A stretch of DNA of 64,000 nucleotides. Source: JASGCL01 sp965262775. Its GTDB lineage: Bacteria; Pseudomonadota; Alphaproteobacteria; JASGCL01. Within the stretch, counting starts at the first letter, position 1, and every line of letters starts with the position of its first letter. A program made the translations under genes and the position numbers. Positions 42,856 to 53,100 of this stretch are shown here, piece by piece. A model generated the notes under the pieces. It was not told the DNA's origin. It was given only the letters and a program-made list of their open reading frames with translations, and did no database searches. The stretch is from NCBI GenBank assembly GCA_965262775.1, contig CBDHFT010000007.1:248001-312000 (forward strand), in the 5' to 3' direction.

Positions 42856-44331
42856 TTAATAGGGCGCGGTGGCCTTGCCCATTTCAACATAGACCGATTT
42901 TATTTGGGTATAACTATCCAGCACCGCCCTGGCATTTTCACGCCCGACGCCCGATTCTTTATAACCGCCAAACGGCATTTCGATGGGGGTGATATTAAAA
43001 TTATTTATCCATATCGTGCCCGATTGTAAAGCCGCGGCGACGCGATGGCCTTGCTGCAAATGGTTGGTGAAAATACCGCCCGACAAACCCATGTCGCTGT
43101 TGTTGGCGCGTTCTATCACCTCCTCCTCCTTATCAAAGGGCAGGACGGACATGACAGGACCAAAAATTTCTTCGACGCATATCACCATGTCATCGCTGCA
43201 ATCATAAAAAACCGTGGGGGCAATGAATAATCCCTTGGGGAAATCCTTCACCTTGGCAATGCCACCACCCGTCAATAATTTGGCACCCGACTCGGTTCCC
43301 AATTTGATATAACGCAAAATACTGTCATATTGGTTTTGGCTGACTATCGGCCCCAATTGGGTTTGTGGGTCCTGCGGGTCGCCCAAACGAATCTTTTCGG
43401 TGCGGACTTTTAACTGGTTTAAAAATTCTTGGTATATACCGCGTTGCACAAAAACCCTTGTGCCATTCGAACATATTTGCCCCGAAGAATAAAAATTACC
43501 CAGGATAGCACCCGAAACCGCCGCCTCAACATCCGCACTATCAAAAATTATCAAGGGGGATTTGCCGCCCAATTCTAAAGTTACTTTTTTTAAAGTTTCG
43601 GCCGCCGCCGCCATCACTTTTTTTCCTGTCATGACCGATCCTGTCAAAGATACCTTGGCAATTTTTTTATGCCGCACCAATTTATCAGCAACGACGTTGT
43701 TGCCTTGCAAAACTTGGAACACGCCGTCGGGCAATCCCGCTTGTTTATAAATTTCTGCCAAACGCAATGCCGTCAAGGGCGTGACCGAGGCAGGTTTAAA
43801 TATCATGACATTACCCGCCGCCAGGCAGGGTGCCGATTTCCAACAAGCAATTTGGATAGGATAATTCCACGCCCCAAGCCCCAGGCAAATACCCAATGGT
43901 TCGCGCCGCGTGTAGGCAAAATTATTGCCAAGCGGAATATAGTCCGAAGTTTCACCCTGAATAATACCGCCAAAATAATCCAAACAATCGGCCCCCGATA
44001 AAGCATCGGCGACGATGGTTTCGGCAATGGCCTTCCCCGTGTCGAAGGTTTCTATCCTTGCCAATTCATCGTTGTTTTGTCTTATGAGCTCCGCGGCCTT
44101 ACATAAAATCTTACCCCGTTCGCGGGCGGGCGTGGCCGACCACAGGGCAAAGGCTTGCTCCGCCGCGGCAATAGCCTTATTAATAACAACATCGTCAGCA
44201 TAATGGAGGGTGGCGATAGCCTCCATCGTCGCGGGGTAGATAGAATGAAACGCGCCGCCCTTGCTTTGGCTTTCCATGTAGGCGCCATTGACAAAATGAC
44301 TATGCGGCGGTTGTAGTTTATGAGAAGTCAT
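42856..44331 (-). CDS. betB: Betaine aldehyde dehydrogenase
   Basis: An NAD(P)-dependent aldehyde dehydrogenase of about 491 residues that oxidises betaine aldehyde to glycine betaine. Seen: GLGAWNYPIQIACWKSAPCLAAGN (cofactor fold), VSLTGSVMTGKKVM, catalytic Glu in VTLELGGKSPL (about 253) and catalytic Cys in SSGQICSNGTRVFV (about 287), the latter form being typical of BetB. PFGGYKESGVGRENA closes the protein. The frame opens at a TTG at 44391; ATG 44331 gives the normal N-terminus. No betA, betI or betT is adjacent. It fits a choline-betaine-sarcosine route with the sarcosine oxidase genes at 49-55 kb. Confidence 0.92.
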   Translation of the reverse strand: MTSHKLQPPHSHFVNGAYMESQSKGGAFHSIYPATMEAIATLHYADDVVINKAIAAAEQAFALWSATPARERGKILCKAAELIRQNNDELARIETFDTGKAIAETIVADALSGADCLDYFGGIIQGETSDYIPLGNNFAYTRREPLGICLGLGAWNYPIQIACWKSAPCLAAGNVMIFKPASVTPLTALRLAEIYKQAGLPDGVFQVLQGNNVVADKLVRHKKIAKVSLTGSVMTGKKVMAAAAETLKKVTLELGGKSPLIIFDSADVEAAVSGAILGNFYSSGQICSNGTRVFVQRGIYQEFLNQLKVRTEKIRLGDPQDPQTQLGPIVSQNQYDSILRYIKLGTESGAKLLTGGGIAKVKDFPKGLFIAPTVFYDCSDDMVICVEEIFGPVMSVLPFDKEEEVIERANNSDMGLSGGIFTNHLQQGHRVAAALQSGTIWINNFNITPIEMPFGGYKESGVGRENARAVLDSYTQIKSVYVEMGKATAPY

Positions 44332-44419
44332 GTCGGTTGATAAATCCTTACCAAGGATTTTATGATTGAAAAGCGAGAGAAAATCAAGCAAAAAGAAAGC
44401 CGAACATATTTAAAAAATC

Positions 44420-44998
44420 ATGTTGGAAAAAAAGGCAATTTACAATTTACAAACCCCGCTGTTTTTGGTGGGGATGATGGGTTCGGGCAAGAGCCGCATC
44501 GGCAAATTGTTGGCAGAAAAATTAAACGTAGCATTTGTTGATATTGACCAAACGATTGTCACCCAGGAAAAGCAATCCATCAACGATATTTTTGCCCACC
44601 CGCAAAAAGGCGAAGCCTATTTTCGCAAATTGGAATTGACCATCATCAACAAAATCATTTCCACTCCGCCGAAAATAAAAATTATTGCAGGCGGCGGCGG
44701 CGCCTTCATTAACCCACAAATAAGGTCGCTATTGAAAAAGAAGAAAATATTCACTCTATACCTCGATGTGCCGCTTTGGTTATTATGGTTGCGCGTCAAA
44801 AACAACAAAGAACGGCCGTTGCTACACGATAAAAACCCACGAAAAAAATTAAAAGAAATTTATGAAGCACGACGGGCAACCTACCTCACCGCGGATAAAG
44901 TTGTGTCATCGGGCATTGGTTCAAAAAATAAAAATATGTTGCGTCTGTTGTCCGCGCTGGCGGACCATGGTATGGTAAAAAAAGTTAATAATTCATAA
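44420..44998 (+). CDS. aroK: Shikimate kinase
   Basis: A 192-residue P-loop kinase phosphorylating shikimate in aromatic amino acid synthesis. Seen: FLVGMMGSGKSRIGKLLA (Walker A), FVDIDQTIVTQ with the substrate-binding Asp, AYFRKLE with the shikimate-binding Arg (usual FR-x-x-E), IAGGGGAFI, and KERPLL in the lid. Directly followed by aroB, the classical aroK-aroB pair. Divergent from betB. Confidence 0.94.
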   Translation: MLEKKAIYNLQTPLFLVGMMGSGKSRIGKLLAEKLNVAFVDIDQTIVTQEKQSINDIFAHPQKGEAYFRKLELTIINKIISTPPKIKIIAGGGGAFINPQIRSLLKKKKIFTLYLDVPLWLLWLRVKNNKERPLLHDKNPRKKLKEIYEARRATYLTADKVVSSGIGSKNKNMLRLLSALADHGMVKKVNNS

Positions 44999-45055
44999 CC
45001 CAATTCGCCGCAAAATCAGGATAAAAAATATATTAAAAAATATCGCACTGCTATC

Positions 45056-46207
45056 ATGACAGAAAAAAAAATCTCCCTCACCTTTGCCAATCGCCCCGAA
45101 GCGGGCAGCCATGATTATGACATCATTGTCGGTCATGATTTGTTGCCGCAACTTGATAAATTCATTGATATCAAAAGAATGAAGGGTGCAGCCTTACCTT
45201 TGCTCATAGATGAAAATTTTTTTAAACATCACGGCGCAAAAACCGTGGCCGCCATCAAAAAACTATTCCCTAACAAAAATATTGTTACTATACCCGTGGC
45301 AAGTGGCGAAGGCAGCAAATCGCTAAAAAACTATAGCGCGTTGATGGAGCAATTGTTGTCATTAAAGCTCGAGAGACAATCTTGGTTGATAGCCATCGGC
45401 GGCGGGGTGGTGGGTGATTTGGCGGGTTTTTGCGCGGCGACATTATTACGCGGTATAGAATTTATTCAAATTCCCACAACATTATTGGCGATGGTTGACA
45501 GTTCGGTCGGCGGCAAAACGGGTATCAACGCCACCGCGGGTAAAAATTTAATTGGCGCCTTTCATCAACCAAGTTTGGTGTTGGCCGACATAGAATTTTT
45601 AAAAACCTTACCAAGGGCGGAAATCAGCGCGGGCACCGCCGAAATTATAAAATACGCGGCTATTATGGATTCAGCATTTTTTACCTGGCTAGAACAGAAT
45701 ATGGAAAAACTGATAGAACTGGATGATGCCGTGGTGGCAACCGCCATCGAAGCATCGGTAAAAATGAAGGCCGATGTGGTTGCCAAAGACGAAAAGGAAT
45801 CGTCGTGGCGCATGATATTAAATTTTGGTCATACCTTTGCCCATGCGATAGAAGCCGAGTATCAATATAAGCCATTGTCGGCGGGCGGTGTTTTGCATGG
45901 CCAAGCCGTTGGGTTTGGCATGTTGCTGGCGGCGCGTTTTTCAGAAAAGGTCAGGCAAGCCAAAAATATCAGCCAACGATTAGAAGCATTATTACGGCGT
46001 GCCAACCTGCCCACCAGTTTTAACGACATGCCGTTGCATACGTGGCAGGTTGGGCAATTGCTTCACCATATGCGGCGCGATAAAAAAGTAAGCGATGAAA
46101 AATTGGTTTTTATTTTGCTTGAGGAGATAGGCAAGGTCGTCATCGATAAAACCGTGCCCCAAGAATTGGTGATTGATTTTTTAACCACCGAATTGTTAAG
46201 AAAATAA
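45056..46207 (+). CDS. aroB: 3-dehydroquinate synthase
   Basis: A 383-residue NAD- and metal-dependent enzyme converting DAHP to 3-dehydroquinate, step two of the shikimate pathway. Seen: VASGEGSKSLKNYSALMEQL, AIGGGVVGDLAGFCAATLLRGI, QIPTTLLAMVDSSVGGKTGIN, KNLIGAFHQPSLVLAD, and metal-binding His in ILNFGHTFAHAIE and GVLHGQAVGFGMLLA. Length is standard. Downstream of aroK by 57 bases. Confidence 0.97.
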   Translation: MTEKKISLTFANRPEAGSHDYDIIVGHDLLPQLDKFIDIKRMKGAALPLLIDENFFKHHGAKTVAAIKKLFPNKNIVTIPVASGEGSKSLKNYSALMEQLLSLKLERQSWLIAIGGGVVGDLAGFCAATLLRGIEFIQIPTTLLAMVDSSVGGKTGINATAGKNLIGAFHQPSLVLADIEFLKTLPRAEISAGTAEIIKYAAIMDSAFFTWLEQNMEKLIELDDAVVATAIEASVKMKADVVAKDEKESSWRMILNFGHTFAHAIEAEYQYKPLSAGGVLHGQAVGFGMLLAARFSEKVRQAKNISQRLEALLRRANLPTSFNDMPLHTWQVGQLLHHMRRDKKVSDEKLVFILLEEIGKVVIDKTVPQELVIDFLTTELLRK

Positions 46208-46226
46208 TAAACTGGCAATTCTGCGC

Positions 46227-46247
46227 TATTGCAACAATGTTGCAATA
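46227..46247. promoter_or_regulatory. Candidate Zur operator (perfect 21-base palindrome)
   Basis: TATTGCAACA and its exact inverse TGTTGCAATA flank a single A, about 30 bases before the Fur-family gene. Fur-family repressors bind palindromes of this size, and zur-znu operons are typically autoregulated by zinc. The half-site differs from the better-known TGTTATA-type boxes, so the link to Zur is by position. Confidence 0.65.
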
Positions 46248-46277
46248 AGCAAAAACCCGTGGTATGGGGGAATGACC

Positions 46278-46718
46278 ATGGAGCCCGCACCTTCGCTACT
46301 AACTATTTACCAGCAAATAAAACTTGCGGGGGGGCGCGTAACCAACATTCGCCGCGCCTTGATAGACATTCTCTACGCCAGCCATTGTTTGATTGATAAG
46401 CCTGCCTTACAAAAAAAATTGCAGCAAAAAAAATGCAACCCCGACCGCTCGACTCTGCATCGCGAATTAATTTTTTTATTGGCAAACAATATCATTCGCA
46501 AAAACAGCATCAACGGCGTTGATTATTTTGAAATTGCCCATCACCATCATCATCATTTGATTTGCCTAGCTTGCCACCACATACAACCTGTTGCCTTGCC
46601 CCAAGGCAATTTGTGCCATCTAACACCGCAACAAGAAAATATCGGCAAAGAAAATAACTTTACCATCGTCAACCATTCGCTGGAATATTATGGCTATTGC
46701 CAAACATGCCAGGCTTAA
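46278..46718 (+). CDS. zur: Fur-family zinc uptake regulator (Zur)
   Basis: A Fur-superfamily repressor of about 146 residues. The winged-helix part (about 5-85) contains RVTNIRRALIDILYAS and the recognition helix region PDRSTLHRELIFLLANN. The dimerisation part has EIAHHHHHHLICLACHH and a final CQTCQA, giving the paired CxxC structural zinc site and a His cluster for sensing. Position in front of znuA-znuC-znuB is why Zur is preferred over Fur. ATG 46272 is also in frame, but GGGGG ends one base before it, so ATG 46278 (spacing about seven) is preferred. A palindrome lies at 46227-46247. Confidence 0.85.
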   Translation: MEPAPSLLTIYQQIKLAGGRVTNIRRALIDILYASHCLIDKPALQKKLQQKKCNPDRSTLHRELIFLLANNIIRKNSINGVDYFEIAHHHHHHLICLACHHIQPVALPQGNLCHLTPQQENIGKENNFTIVNHSLEYYGYCQTCQA

Positions 46719-46770
46719 GCATCAACTTAATGGGGACTCGCTATCACAAAAATAATATGGCCAAGCTGTT

Positions 46771-47721
46771 ATGAAAAAAATAATTTTTATTTTCTGCTTT
46801 TGCTTATTTTTTCAAGCGGGTTTTACGCCCGCGGTGCTGGCCGCTGACAAAAAATTGCAAGTGGTCACAACCCTGTTTCCCATTTATGACATGGCGCGCG
46901 CCGTTGGCGGGGATAGGGCGGATGTATCATTGCTGCTGCCCCCTGGCACCGAACCACATTATTTTGAACCCACGGCGCGGGATATTGCCGCCCTTAACCG
47001 TAGCAATATTTTTATTTACGTTAATGACCAAATGGAAATTTGGGCAAAAAGAATTATCAACCAATTGCAGGAAAATAAAAAAAACATCATCGTCATCAAC
47101 GCCAGCCAACATATCACCCCGCTGGCCCATGATCATCCAGCATCGCCAGACAATAAAAATAATCAAGCCGCAACGTCATCAACCGAATTTGATTCGCATG
47201 TTTGGTTAGACATGGATAATGCAAAAATAATGGCGCAAAATATCGCCGATGGTTTTGCCCTGGCCGATGCCGAACATGCAGGCATGTATCAACAACGCGC
47301 CAAGCAGTATCAGCAAAAATTAACCGCCATGGATTTAAAATACAAAAAAACAATCGCTACCTGCCAAAATAAAAAAATTATTTATGGCGGGCATTATGCC
47401 TTTGGTTATTTGGCCCATGCTTACGGTTTAACCTATGACGCGGCGAATAGTTTCAACAGCGAAGCCGAACCCACCATGCAAAACATGAAAAAAATGATTG
47501 ATAAAATAAAAAAAAATAACATTCGCGTGGTTTTTTATGAAAAATTATCAAACCCGAAAATTGCCATGACGCTGGCCCACGAAACCAACGCAACCATTTT
47601 ACCATTATCCAGCGGCGATAATATTGCCAAAATGGATATGAAAAATAATATAACTTTCTTGCAAATCATGGAACAAAACTTAAACAGCCTGGCGGTGGGA
47701 CTATCATGCAAAAAAAATTAA
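46771..47721 (+). CDS. znuA: Zinc ABC transporter substrate-binding protein ZnuA
   Basis: A 316-residue cluster A-I metal-binding protein with signal peptide (cleavage likely after PAVLA, about 24). Metal ligands: His in GTEPHYFEPTARD, His in FDSHVWLDMDNA, His in YGGHYAFGYLA, and a late acidic ligand near LSSGDNIAK. A short His/Asp stretch (LAHDHPASPDNKN) stands in for the longer His-rich loop of enterobacterial ZnuA. The metal is probably zinc from the Zur context; manganese cannot be excluded by sequence. It overlaps znuC by 16 bases. Confidence 0.9.
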   Translation: MKKIIFIFCFCLFFQAGFTPAVLAADKKLQVVTTLFPIYDMARAVGGDRADVSLLLPPGTEPHYFEPTARDIAALNRSNIFIYVNDQMEIWAKRIINQLQENKKNIIVINASQHITPLAHDHPASPDNKNNQAATSSTEFDSHVWLDMDNAKIMAQNIADGFALADAEHAGMYQQRAKQYQQKLTAMDLKYKKTIATCQNKKIIYGGHYAFGYLAHAYGLTYDAANSFNSEAEPTMQNMKKMIDKIKKNNIRVVFYEKLSNPKIAMTLAHETNATILPLSSGDNIAKMDMKNNITFLQIMEQNLNSLAVGLSCKKN

Positions 47722-48449
47722 AACCATTTATTTCCATTCGTAACCTATCGCTGTATTACGCCAAGCAAGCCGCGGTGGAGGATGTATCACTTGATATTGA
47801 GAAGGGTGATTTCATCGGCCTGGTCGGACCCAATGGTGCTGGCAAAACCAGCTTGGTCCGCGCCATCATTGCCGCGCGTCATCAACATACCAACGGCCAG
47901 CAAAAAGGAAAAATTTTATTCAACGACACCAGCCATTTGCGGTTTGGCTACTTGCCACAACAACATTCTCAATTACCCTATTTCCCCGCCGATGGGGCGG
48001 AGGTTGTCTTGCTTGGCTTGCTTGCCAGCAAAAAAAATCCCAAAATAATCACCCAGCAGGATAACAATAAAATCGATGCACTGCTCACCAGCCTGGATAT
48101 TGCTTACTTAAAAAATCGCCGTTTTTCTTCGCTGTCGGGTGGGCAAAAACAATTGTTTTTGCTGGCGCGTGCCCTTGTCGCGGGGAATAATTTTTTTATT
48201 TTTGATGAGCCCACCACCGCCCTCTCCCCCACGGCGCGCCGTCATTTCCTTGACCTTATTATTCACCTGAACAAACAACATCAGGCCACGATTATTTTTA
48301 TCACCCACGATATTGCCGATATAAAAGATCACGCCAACAAAATTCTTTACCTTGACCGTCATCTAAAATTCTATGGCACAACAAAAGACTTCATCGCCAG
48401 CAATTGGTCGCAACCCGCCCATGCCATTGCCTGTCATGACCATCCATAA
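47706..48449 (+). CDS. znuC: Zinc ABC transporter ATPase ZnuC
   Basis: A 247-residue ATPase. Walker A is LVGPNGAGKTSLVRAI, signature LSGGQKQLFLLARAL, Walker B FFIFDEPTTALSPTARR, and the switch His lies in IIFITHDIADIKDH. GYLPQQHSQLPYFPADG is the Q-loop typical of metal-type ABC ATPases. The ATG lies inside the end of znuA and the stop is 18 bases before znuB, so all three import genes are tightly linked. Confidence 0.93.
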   Translation: MQKKLKPFISIRNLSLYYAKQAAVEDVSLDIEKGDFIGLVGPNGAGKTSLVRAIIAARHQHTNGQQKGKILFNDTSHLRFGYLPQQHSQLPYFPADGAEVVLLGLLASKKNPKIITQQDNNKIDALLTSLDIAYLKNRRFSSLSGGQKQLFLLARALVAGNNFFIFDEPTTALSPTARRHFLDLIIHLNKQHQATIIFITHDIADIKDHANKILYLDRHLKFYGTTKDFIASNWSQPAHAIACHDHP

Positions 48450-48467
48450 AACAAATAAGCAAACACC

Positions 48468-49277
48468 ATGACCAATTTTCTGGAACTTCTTCATTATGAT
48501 TTTATTTTGCGCGCCGTCATCGCGGGTTTATTTGTGGCGGCGGCTTGCGGTATATTGGGCGTCTTCCTTGTGCTGCGTCATTTGTCATTAATAAGCGATG
48601 GCTTATCACATATTGGCTTTGGCGCCATTGCTTTCAGCTTATTTTTGGGAATCTACCCCTTTTACATTTCTTTGCCCTTGGTCATCATGGCTTCGCTGCT
48701 TATTATCAAATTACATCAACGCGGCATCAACAGCGGCGACGCGGCGATTGGCATGATTGCATCCCTCGGCATTGCCGTCGGCGTCATATTTGCTAGTTTG
48801 AATCATGGCGTCAATATTAACATCTTAGGTTATCTGTTTGGCAATATTTTAACCATCACCGCTTCGGAGATGTGGTTCTCGGTCCTCTTCTCCTGCATCG
48901 TTATGCTGGTGGTTGTTTATTATTATTGGGATCTTTTCGCCACCACCTTTGATAATGAATATGCCGAGGCCGCGGGCATCAACACGCGCTTCATTAATAA
49001 TTTGCTGATGATATTAACCGCCATCGTGGTGGTGGTTTCCATCCGCCTGGTCGGGGCCATGTTGGTTTCGGCCTTGATGATATTTCCTGCCAGCACCGCC
49101 CTGCGCTTAACCAACAAATTTAGAACCACCATCTTGGTGGCGTGGTTGGTGGCAAGCCTGTCGGTTATCACGGGCATGATATTGTCGGTGATTTTTAATT
49201 TACCAACGGGGGCGTTGATTGTTGTTACCAACGGGGTATTTTTTCTGGCGGCGATTATTGTAAAAAAACGCGGGTAG
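48468..49277 (+). CDS. znuB: Zinc ABC transporter permease ZnuB
   Basis: A 269-residue ABC-3 family permease with about eight hydrophobic helices. Seen: FILRAVIAGLFVAAACGILGVFLVLRH near the N-terminus, SLISDGLSHIGFGAIAFSL (family SDAL-SHA-x-LPG region), DAAIGMIASLGIAVGVIF, ILTITASEMW, EYAEAAGINTRFINNLLM and RLVGAMLVSALMIFPASTAL. It completes zur-znuACB. tRNA-Val lies downstream on the other strand. Confidence 0.93.
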   Translation: MTNFLELLHYDFILRAVIAGLFVAAACGILGVFLVLRHLSLISDGLSHIGFGAIAFSLFLGIYPFYISLPLVIMASLLIIKLHQRGINSGDAAIGMIASLGIAVGVIFASLNHGVNINILGYLFGNILTITASEMWFSVLFSCIVMLVVVYYYWDLFATTFDNEYAEAAGINTRFINNLLMILTAIVVVVSIRLVGAMLVSALMIFPASTALRLTNKFRTTILVAWLVASLSVITGMILSVIFNLPTGALIVVTNGVFFLAAIIVKKRG

Positions 49278-49307
49278 CAATAGATAAAAAATGCAACGGC
49301 GTAAAAA

Positions 49308-49382
49308 TGGTGGGCAGTACTGGGTTCGAACCAGTGACCCCTGCGATGTCAACACAGTGCTCTACCGCTGAGCTAACTGCCC
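49308..49382 (-). tRNA. tRNA-Val (GAC)
   Basis: A 75-base tRNA on the minus strand. Acceptor GGGCAGT pairs with ACTGCCC, the anticodon loop TTGACAT carries GAC, the T-arm is ctggTTCGAAcccag, and CCA is encoded at the complement of 49308-49310. Confidence 0.96.
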
Positions 49383-49457
49383 ACATGTAAGTTTTTTGTT
49401 TCTTAACATACCTCAGCACCAAGCACAATCTTTTTAAAAAAATATTCTAACTTAAGT

Positions 49458-50141
49458 CTAACCAAATTCTTTGGCTGCCACGATTAAATATTCCCATAGG
49501 TAGGAAGCAAAACTGCTGCGGACTTGAATTTCAAATTCCTTTTCAAGGTAGGTTAAAACGATGGAAGCATTGGCATAATGGGTCGAAACAACCTGTCCCG
49601 CCGTTAGGAAACGCTCATCAACATTGATGGGCGAGCCCTTGCTTATCAAGGGCAAACTAGCCGTGCCCTTCAGCAAAATATCAACATAGTAATCAGAAAC
49701 ATCAACCAGCGCATGATGTTTGCCCGCCAAGGATTTTGATAAAGCCTGCATGGTTTCGGCGGCCTTCGACAAAGGTAGATTTAATAACCATTCATCGGGC
49801 GATATCCACGATAACATGACTCCCTTTTTATTCATGCTGTAATGAAGCGGTTTGGGCATGGGCAAATCCAATATTTTTTTTACCGCATCGGCCAAGGTAT
49901 TTTTCTCGCCGCGCAAAATAATTTTATCCCGCGCCTCGGGCAGGGATAGGAAAATATTAGCCGACCTATATTCATTAACATAATCCAATAAATGGTTGCG
50001 TTCGGGTTTAAATTTTTTACCAAACCCGCCCGCCGAATCAAAACCCGTGGTCGCCAACCCCTCGCCGCCGCGAAATTTTTTTGCGCCACGAAATATTTTT
50101 TGCGAAACATCCGCTTGGTATTTGTTGTCAATGTCAGCCAT
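49458..50141 (-). CDS. soxG: Sarcosine oxidase gamma subunit
   Basis: A 227-residue subunit of heterotetrameric sarcosine oxidase, related to part of GcvT-type proteins. Seen: LSLPEARDKIILRGEKNTLADAVKKIL, then LSWISPDEWLLNLPL (typical WL-x-PDEWLL), ALVDVSDYYVDILLKG, and FEIQVRSSFASYLWEYL near the end (usual V-x-RSFA-x-YLW). It starts five bases after soxA and completes soxB-soxD-soxA-soxG. No folate gene follows; tRNA-Val is next. Confidence 0.9.
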   Translation of the reverse strand: MADIDNKYQADVSQKIFRGAKKFRGGEGLATTGFDSAGGFGKKFKPERNHLLDYVNEYRSANIFLSLPEARDKIILRGEKNTLADAVKKILDLPMPKPLHYSMNKKGVMLSWISPDEWLLNLPLSKAAETMQALSKSLAGKHHALVDVSDYYVDILLKGTASLPLISKGSPINVDERFLTAGQVVSTHYANASIVLTYLEKEFEIQVRSSFASYLWEYLIVAAKEFG

Positions 50142-50146
50142 GTTGT

Positions 50147-53100
50147 TTATACTAACCTCCTATTTTCTTTATCCAAAAATATCGGCTCGGTCACCCGCAC
50201 CGCAATGGGTCTTTTCCCCATCACGGGCACCCACAATTTTTGCCCCATCAACTTACGGCCATCCTTTATCAAACCCATGGCGATGGACCGCCCCAGGTTG
50301 GAACTGTAATAGCTCGATGTCACATAACCCACCATATCCATCGGGGGCTTCCTGTTTAATTTTTTTACCACTTGCGCGCCTTCCCTCATTATTTTTTTGG
50401 GATTAAGGGGTAGCAGCCCCACCAAATGCCGCCTATCGGGGCGGGCAGTCTCAGGCCTGTAGAGCGAGCGTTTTCCCAAAAAGTCTGGTTTCTTTTTTGA
50501 TACCATACCGCCAAAGCCAAGGTCATCGGGCGTCACCATACCGTCGGTATCTTGCCCCACGATGATATAACCTTTCTCGGCGCGTAAAACATGCATGGCT
50601 TCGGTGCCGTAAGGGGTTATGTTATATTTTTGTCCATGGCTCATCAACCCTTGCCACAGGGCGCGGCCATAACGCGCGGGCACATTAATTTCATAACTCA
50701 ATTCGCCAGTAAAACTTATGCGAAACACGCGTGCAGGAATGCCAAGGATATTCATTTTTTTCATTGTCATATGGGGGAAGGCTTCGCTATCAACATTGCT
50801 GTCGGCAATATCTTGCAACAGGTTACGCGCATTAGGCCCCGCGATGGATGCCACCGCCCATTGTTCGGTAACCGAAGTGCAGTAAACTTTCCAAGCTGGA
50901 TATTCGGTTTGCAACCATTCTTCCAACCAATTCATCACGCGCCCCGCCCCGCCCGTCGTGGTGGTCATGTGATAATGATTTTCACCCAAGCGCGTGGTCA
51001 CGCCATCGTCAAACACCATGCCGTTTTCATTCAGCATCAAGCCGTAGCGGCATTGCCCAACCTGCAAATTATCCCAAGCGTTGGTGTAAACCAAGTTGAG
51101 CAATTTTAAAGCATCGGGACCTTGAATATCTATTTTGCCCAGGGTCGAGGCATCCAACACACCTACCGAATCGCGGGTCGCCTTCACCTCGCGGTTGACC
51201 GCCTTGTGCATGTTTTCTCCGCTTCGTAAAAAATACCATGGGCGCAACCAATCACCAACATTTTCAAACACCGCCTGAGCCTTGATATGTTCGGCGTGGA
51301 TGGCGGTTTGGCGTGCCTGCTGAAACAATTTACCAACACTATGCCCCGCCAAGGCACCAAAGGTTTGCGTGCTGTAAGGTGGGCGGAAAGTTGTAATCCC
51401 AACCTGGGGCACGGGCACACCCAAGTGGTGCGCCAAAAAATGCAGGGCATTCAAATTGGATGTTTTTCCTTGGTCGGTTGCCATACCAGTTGTGGTGTAG
51501 CGTTTTAGCAATTCGACCGAATCATAACCTTCGCGTATTGCCAATTTCCAATCGGCGACCGTGACGTCATTTTGAAAATCAGCAAAATGTTTGGCCTTGC
51601 CATGGCCTATCGGATACTTCCCTGGCAAAATAAAAACAGGGTGAGGCAAAATATCGCGCGGTTTTTCTGCCACTTCAGGGAAAGCCAATTTTATTTTCAT
51701 GCCAAGCGTCTTGAATAACTGCGTTAGCGACGTGCGTAATTCCTCCAAATTCGTTGTCCCTGTTAGGCCACCAACACAATGACAGGCTTGAGGAATTTTA
51801 TCAGGCAGGAAGGCGCAAAGTTTTTCATCATATTTTAATTGACCGCGACCTTGGGAATAAAGATGCACCGTCGGCACAAAACCACCGCTCATCGCAACCA
51901 AGTCGCAGGATAAAATTAATGGCCTCATGTTTTTTTCTATCATCAAGCCCATGTCATTACCGACCGTTTTCATTTTCTTGCCCGCGCCGTCGGCGTCCTT
52001 GGGTTGTGTCGCTACCAAACCATTGATAACAACCTTCTTAACTTGCTTCATGCCATATTTATCACTGATGATATTTTCAATCGTCGCATGTTCCAACACG
52101 CGCCCGCCCATTGCCTTCACCTTGCCCATCAATGCGGTGCGTGGTGCTTTTTCGGCTAATTTCCCTTCCAATTTGGGCCTGACATCAACCACAGACGCCA
52201 TACGCCCCGACGCCAACACCATTTTGGCAACTTCGTAGGCCGAATCATTGTTGGTTAAGAAAACAACATGACGCCCAGGCAACACAGCATAACGTTTCAT
52301 ATATTCCGCCACCGCCCCCGCCATCATAACCCCAGGGGTATCATTGTTGGGGAAGCAAAGCGGGCGTTCCAAACTGCCCGTTGCCAAAATAATTTGTTTG
52401 GCACGAATTTTCCAAAAACGTTGGCGCGGCAAATGGCGCAAAGCACGATGCGGCAAATGGTCGGTGACTTTTTCCAGCGCGGTTAAAAATTGATGGTCAT
52501 AAAGCGCGGTTATCGTGGTGCGGGTTAACAACGTTACATGTTTGTAGGCCGACAATTTTTTTACAATCTCGGCAACCCACTTCATGGGACTTTTGCCATC
52601 TATCAAGTCGTTTGATTGATGCAAATAACCACCAAAATGCCAATCTTCGTCCGCCAATATAATTTTTTCGCCGGTTTTTTCGGTGGCGATTGCCAAATGC
52701 AGGGCGGTTAATAACCCCGCCATACCGCCGCCGACAATAACATAATCAACATGAACATGTTGAGTAGCGTAGCTGTCAATATCGGGTAGGTTTTTTGCTT
52801 TGCCCAAGCCTGCGGCACGGCGGATAAATGGTTCATAGAGGCTTTCCCAAAAACGGCGGGGGAATTTAAAAGTTTTATAATAAAAACCCGCGGGGAAAAT
52901 TTTTGCCAATATACCCGAATTAACCGCCAGCATATCAAATTTTAAACTGGGGTAGCGATTTTGCGAACGCACCCGTTGCCCCACCACCAATTCCGCCATG
53001 GTGGCACGGGCATTAACCTCTTCCCCCGCGCCAACGCCCAAGGTCACCAGGGCGTTTGGTTCCTCCACCCCTGCCGACAAAATGCCGCGCGGGCGGTGGT

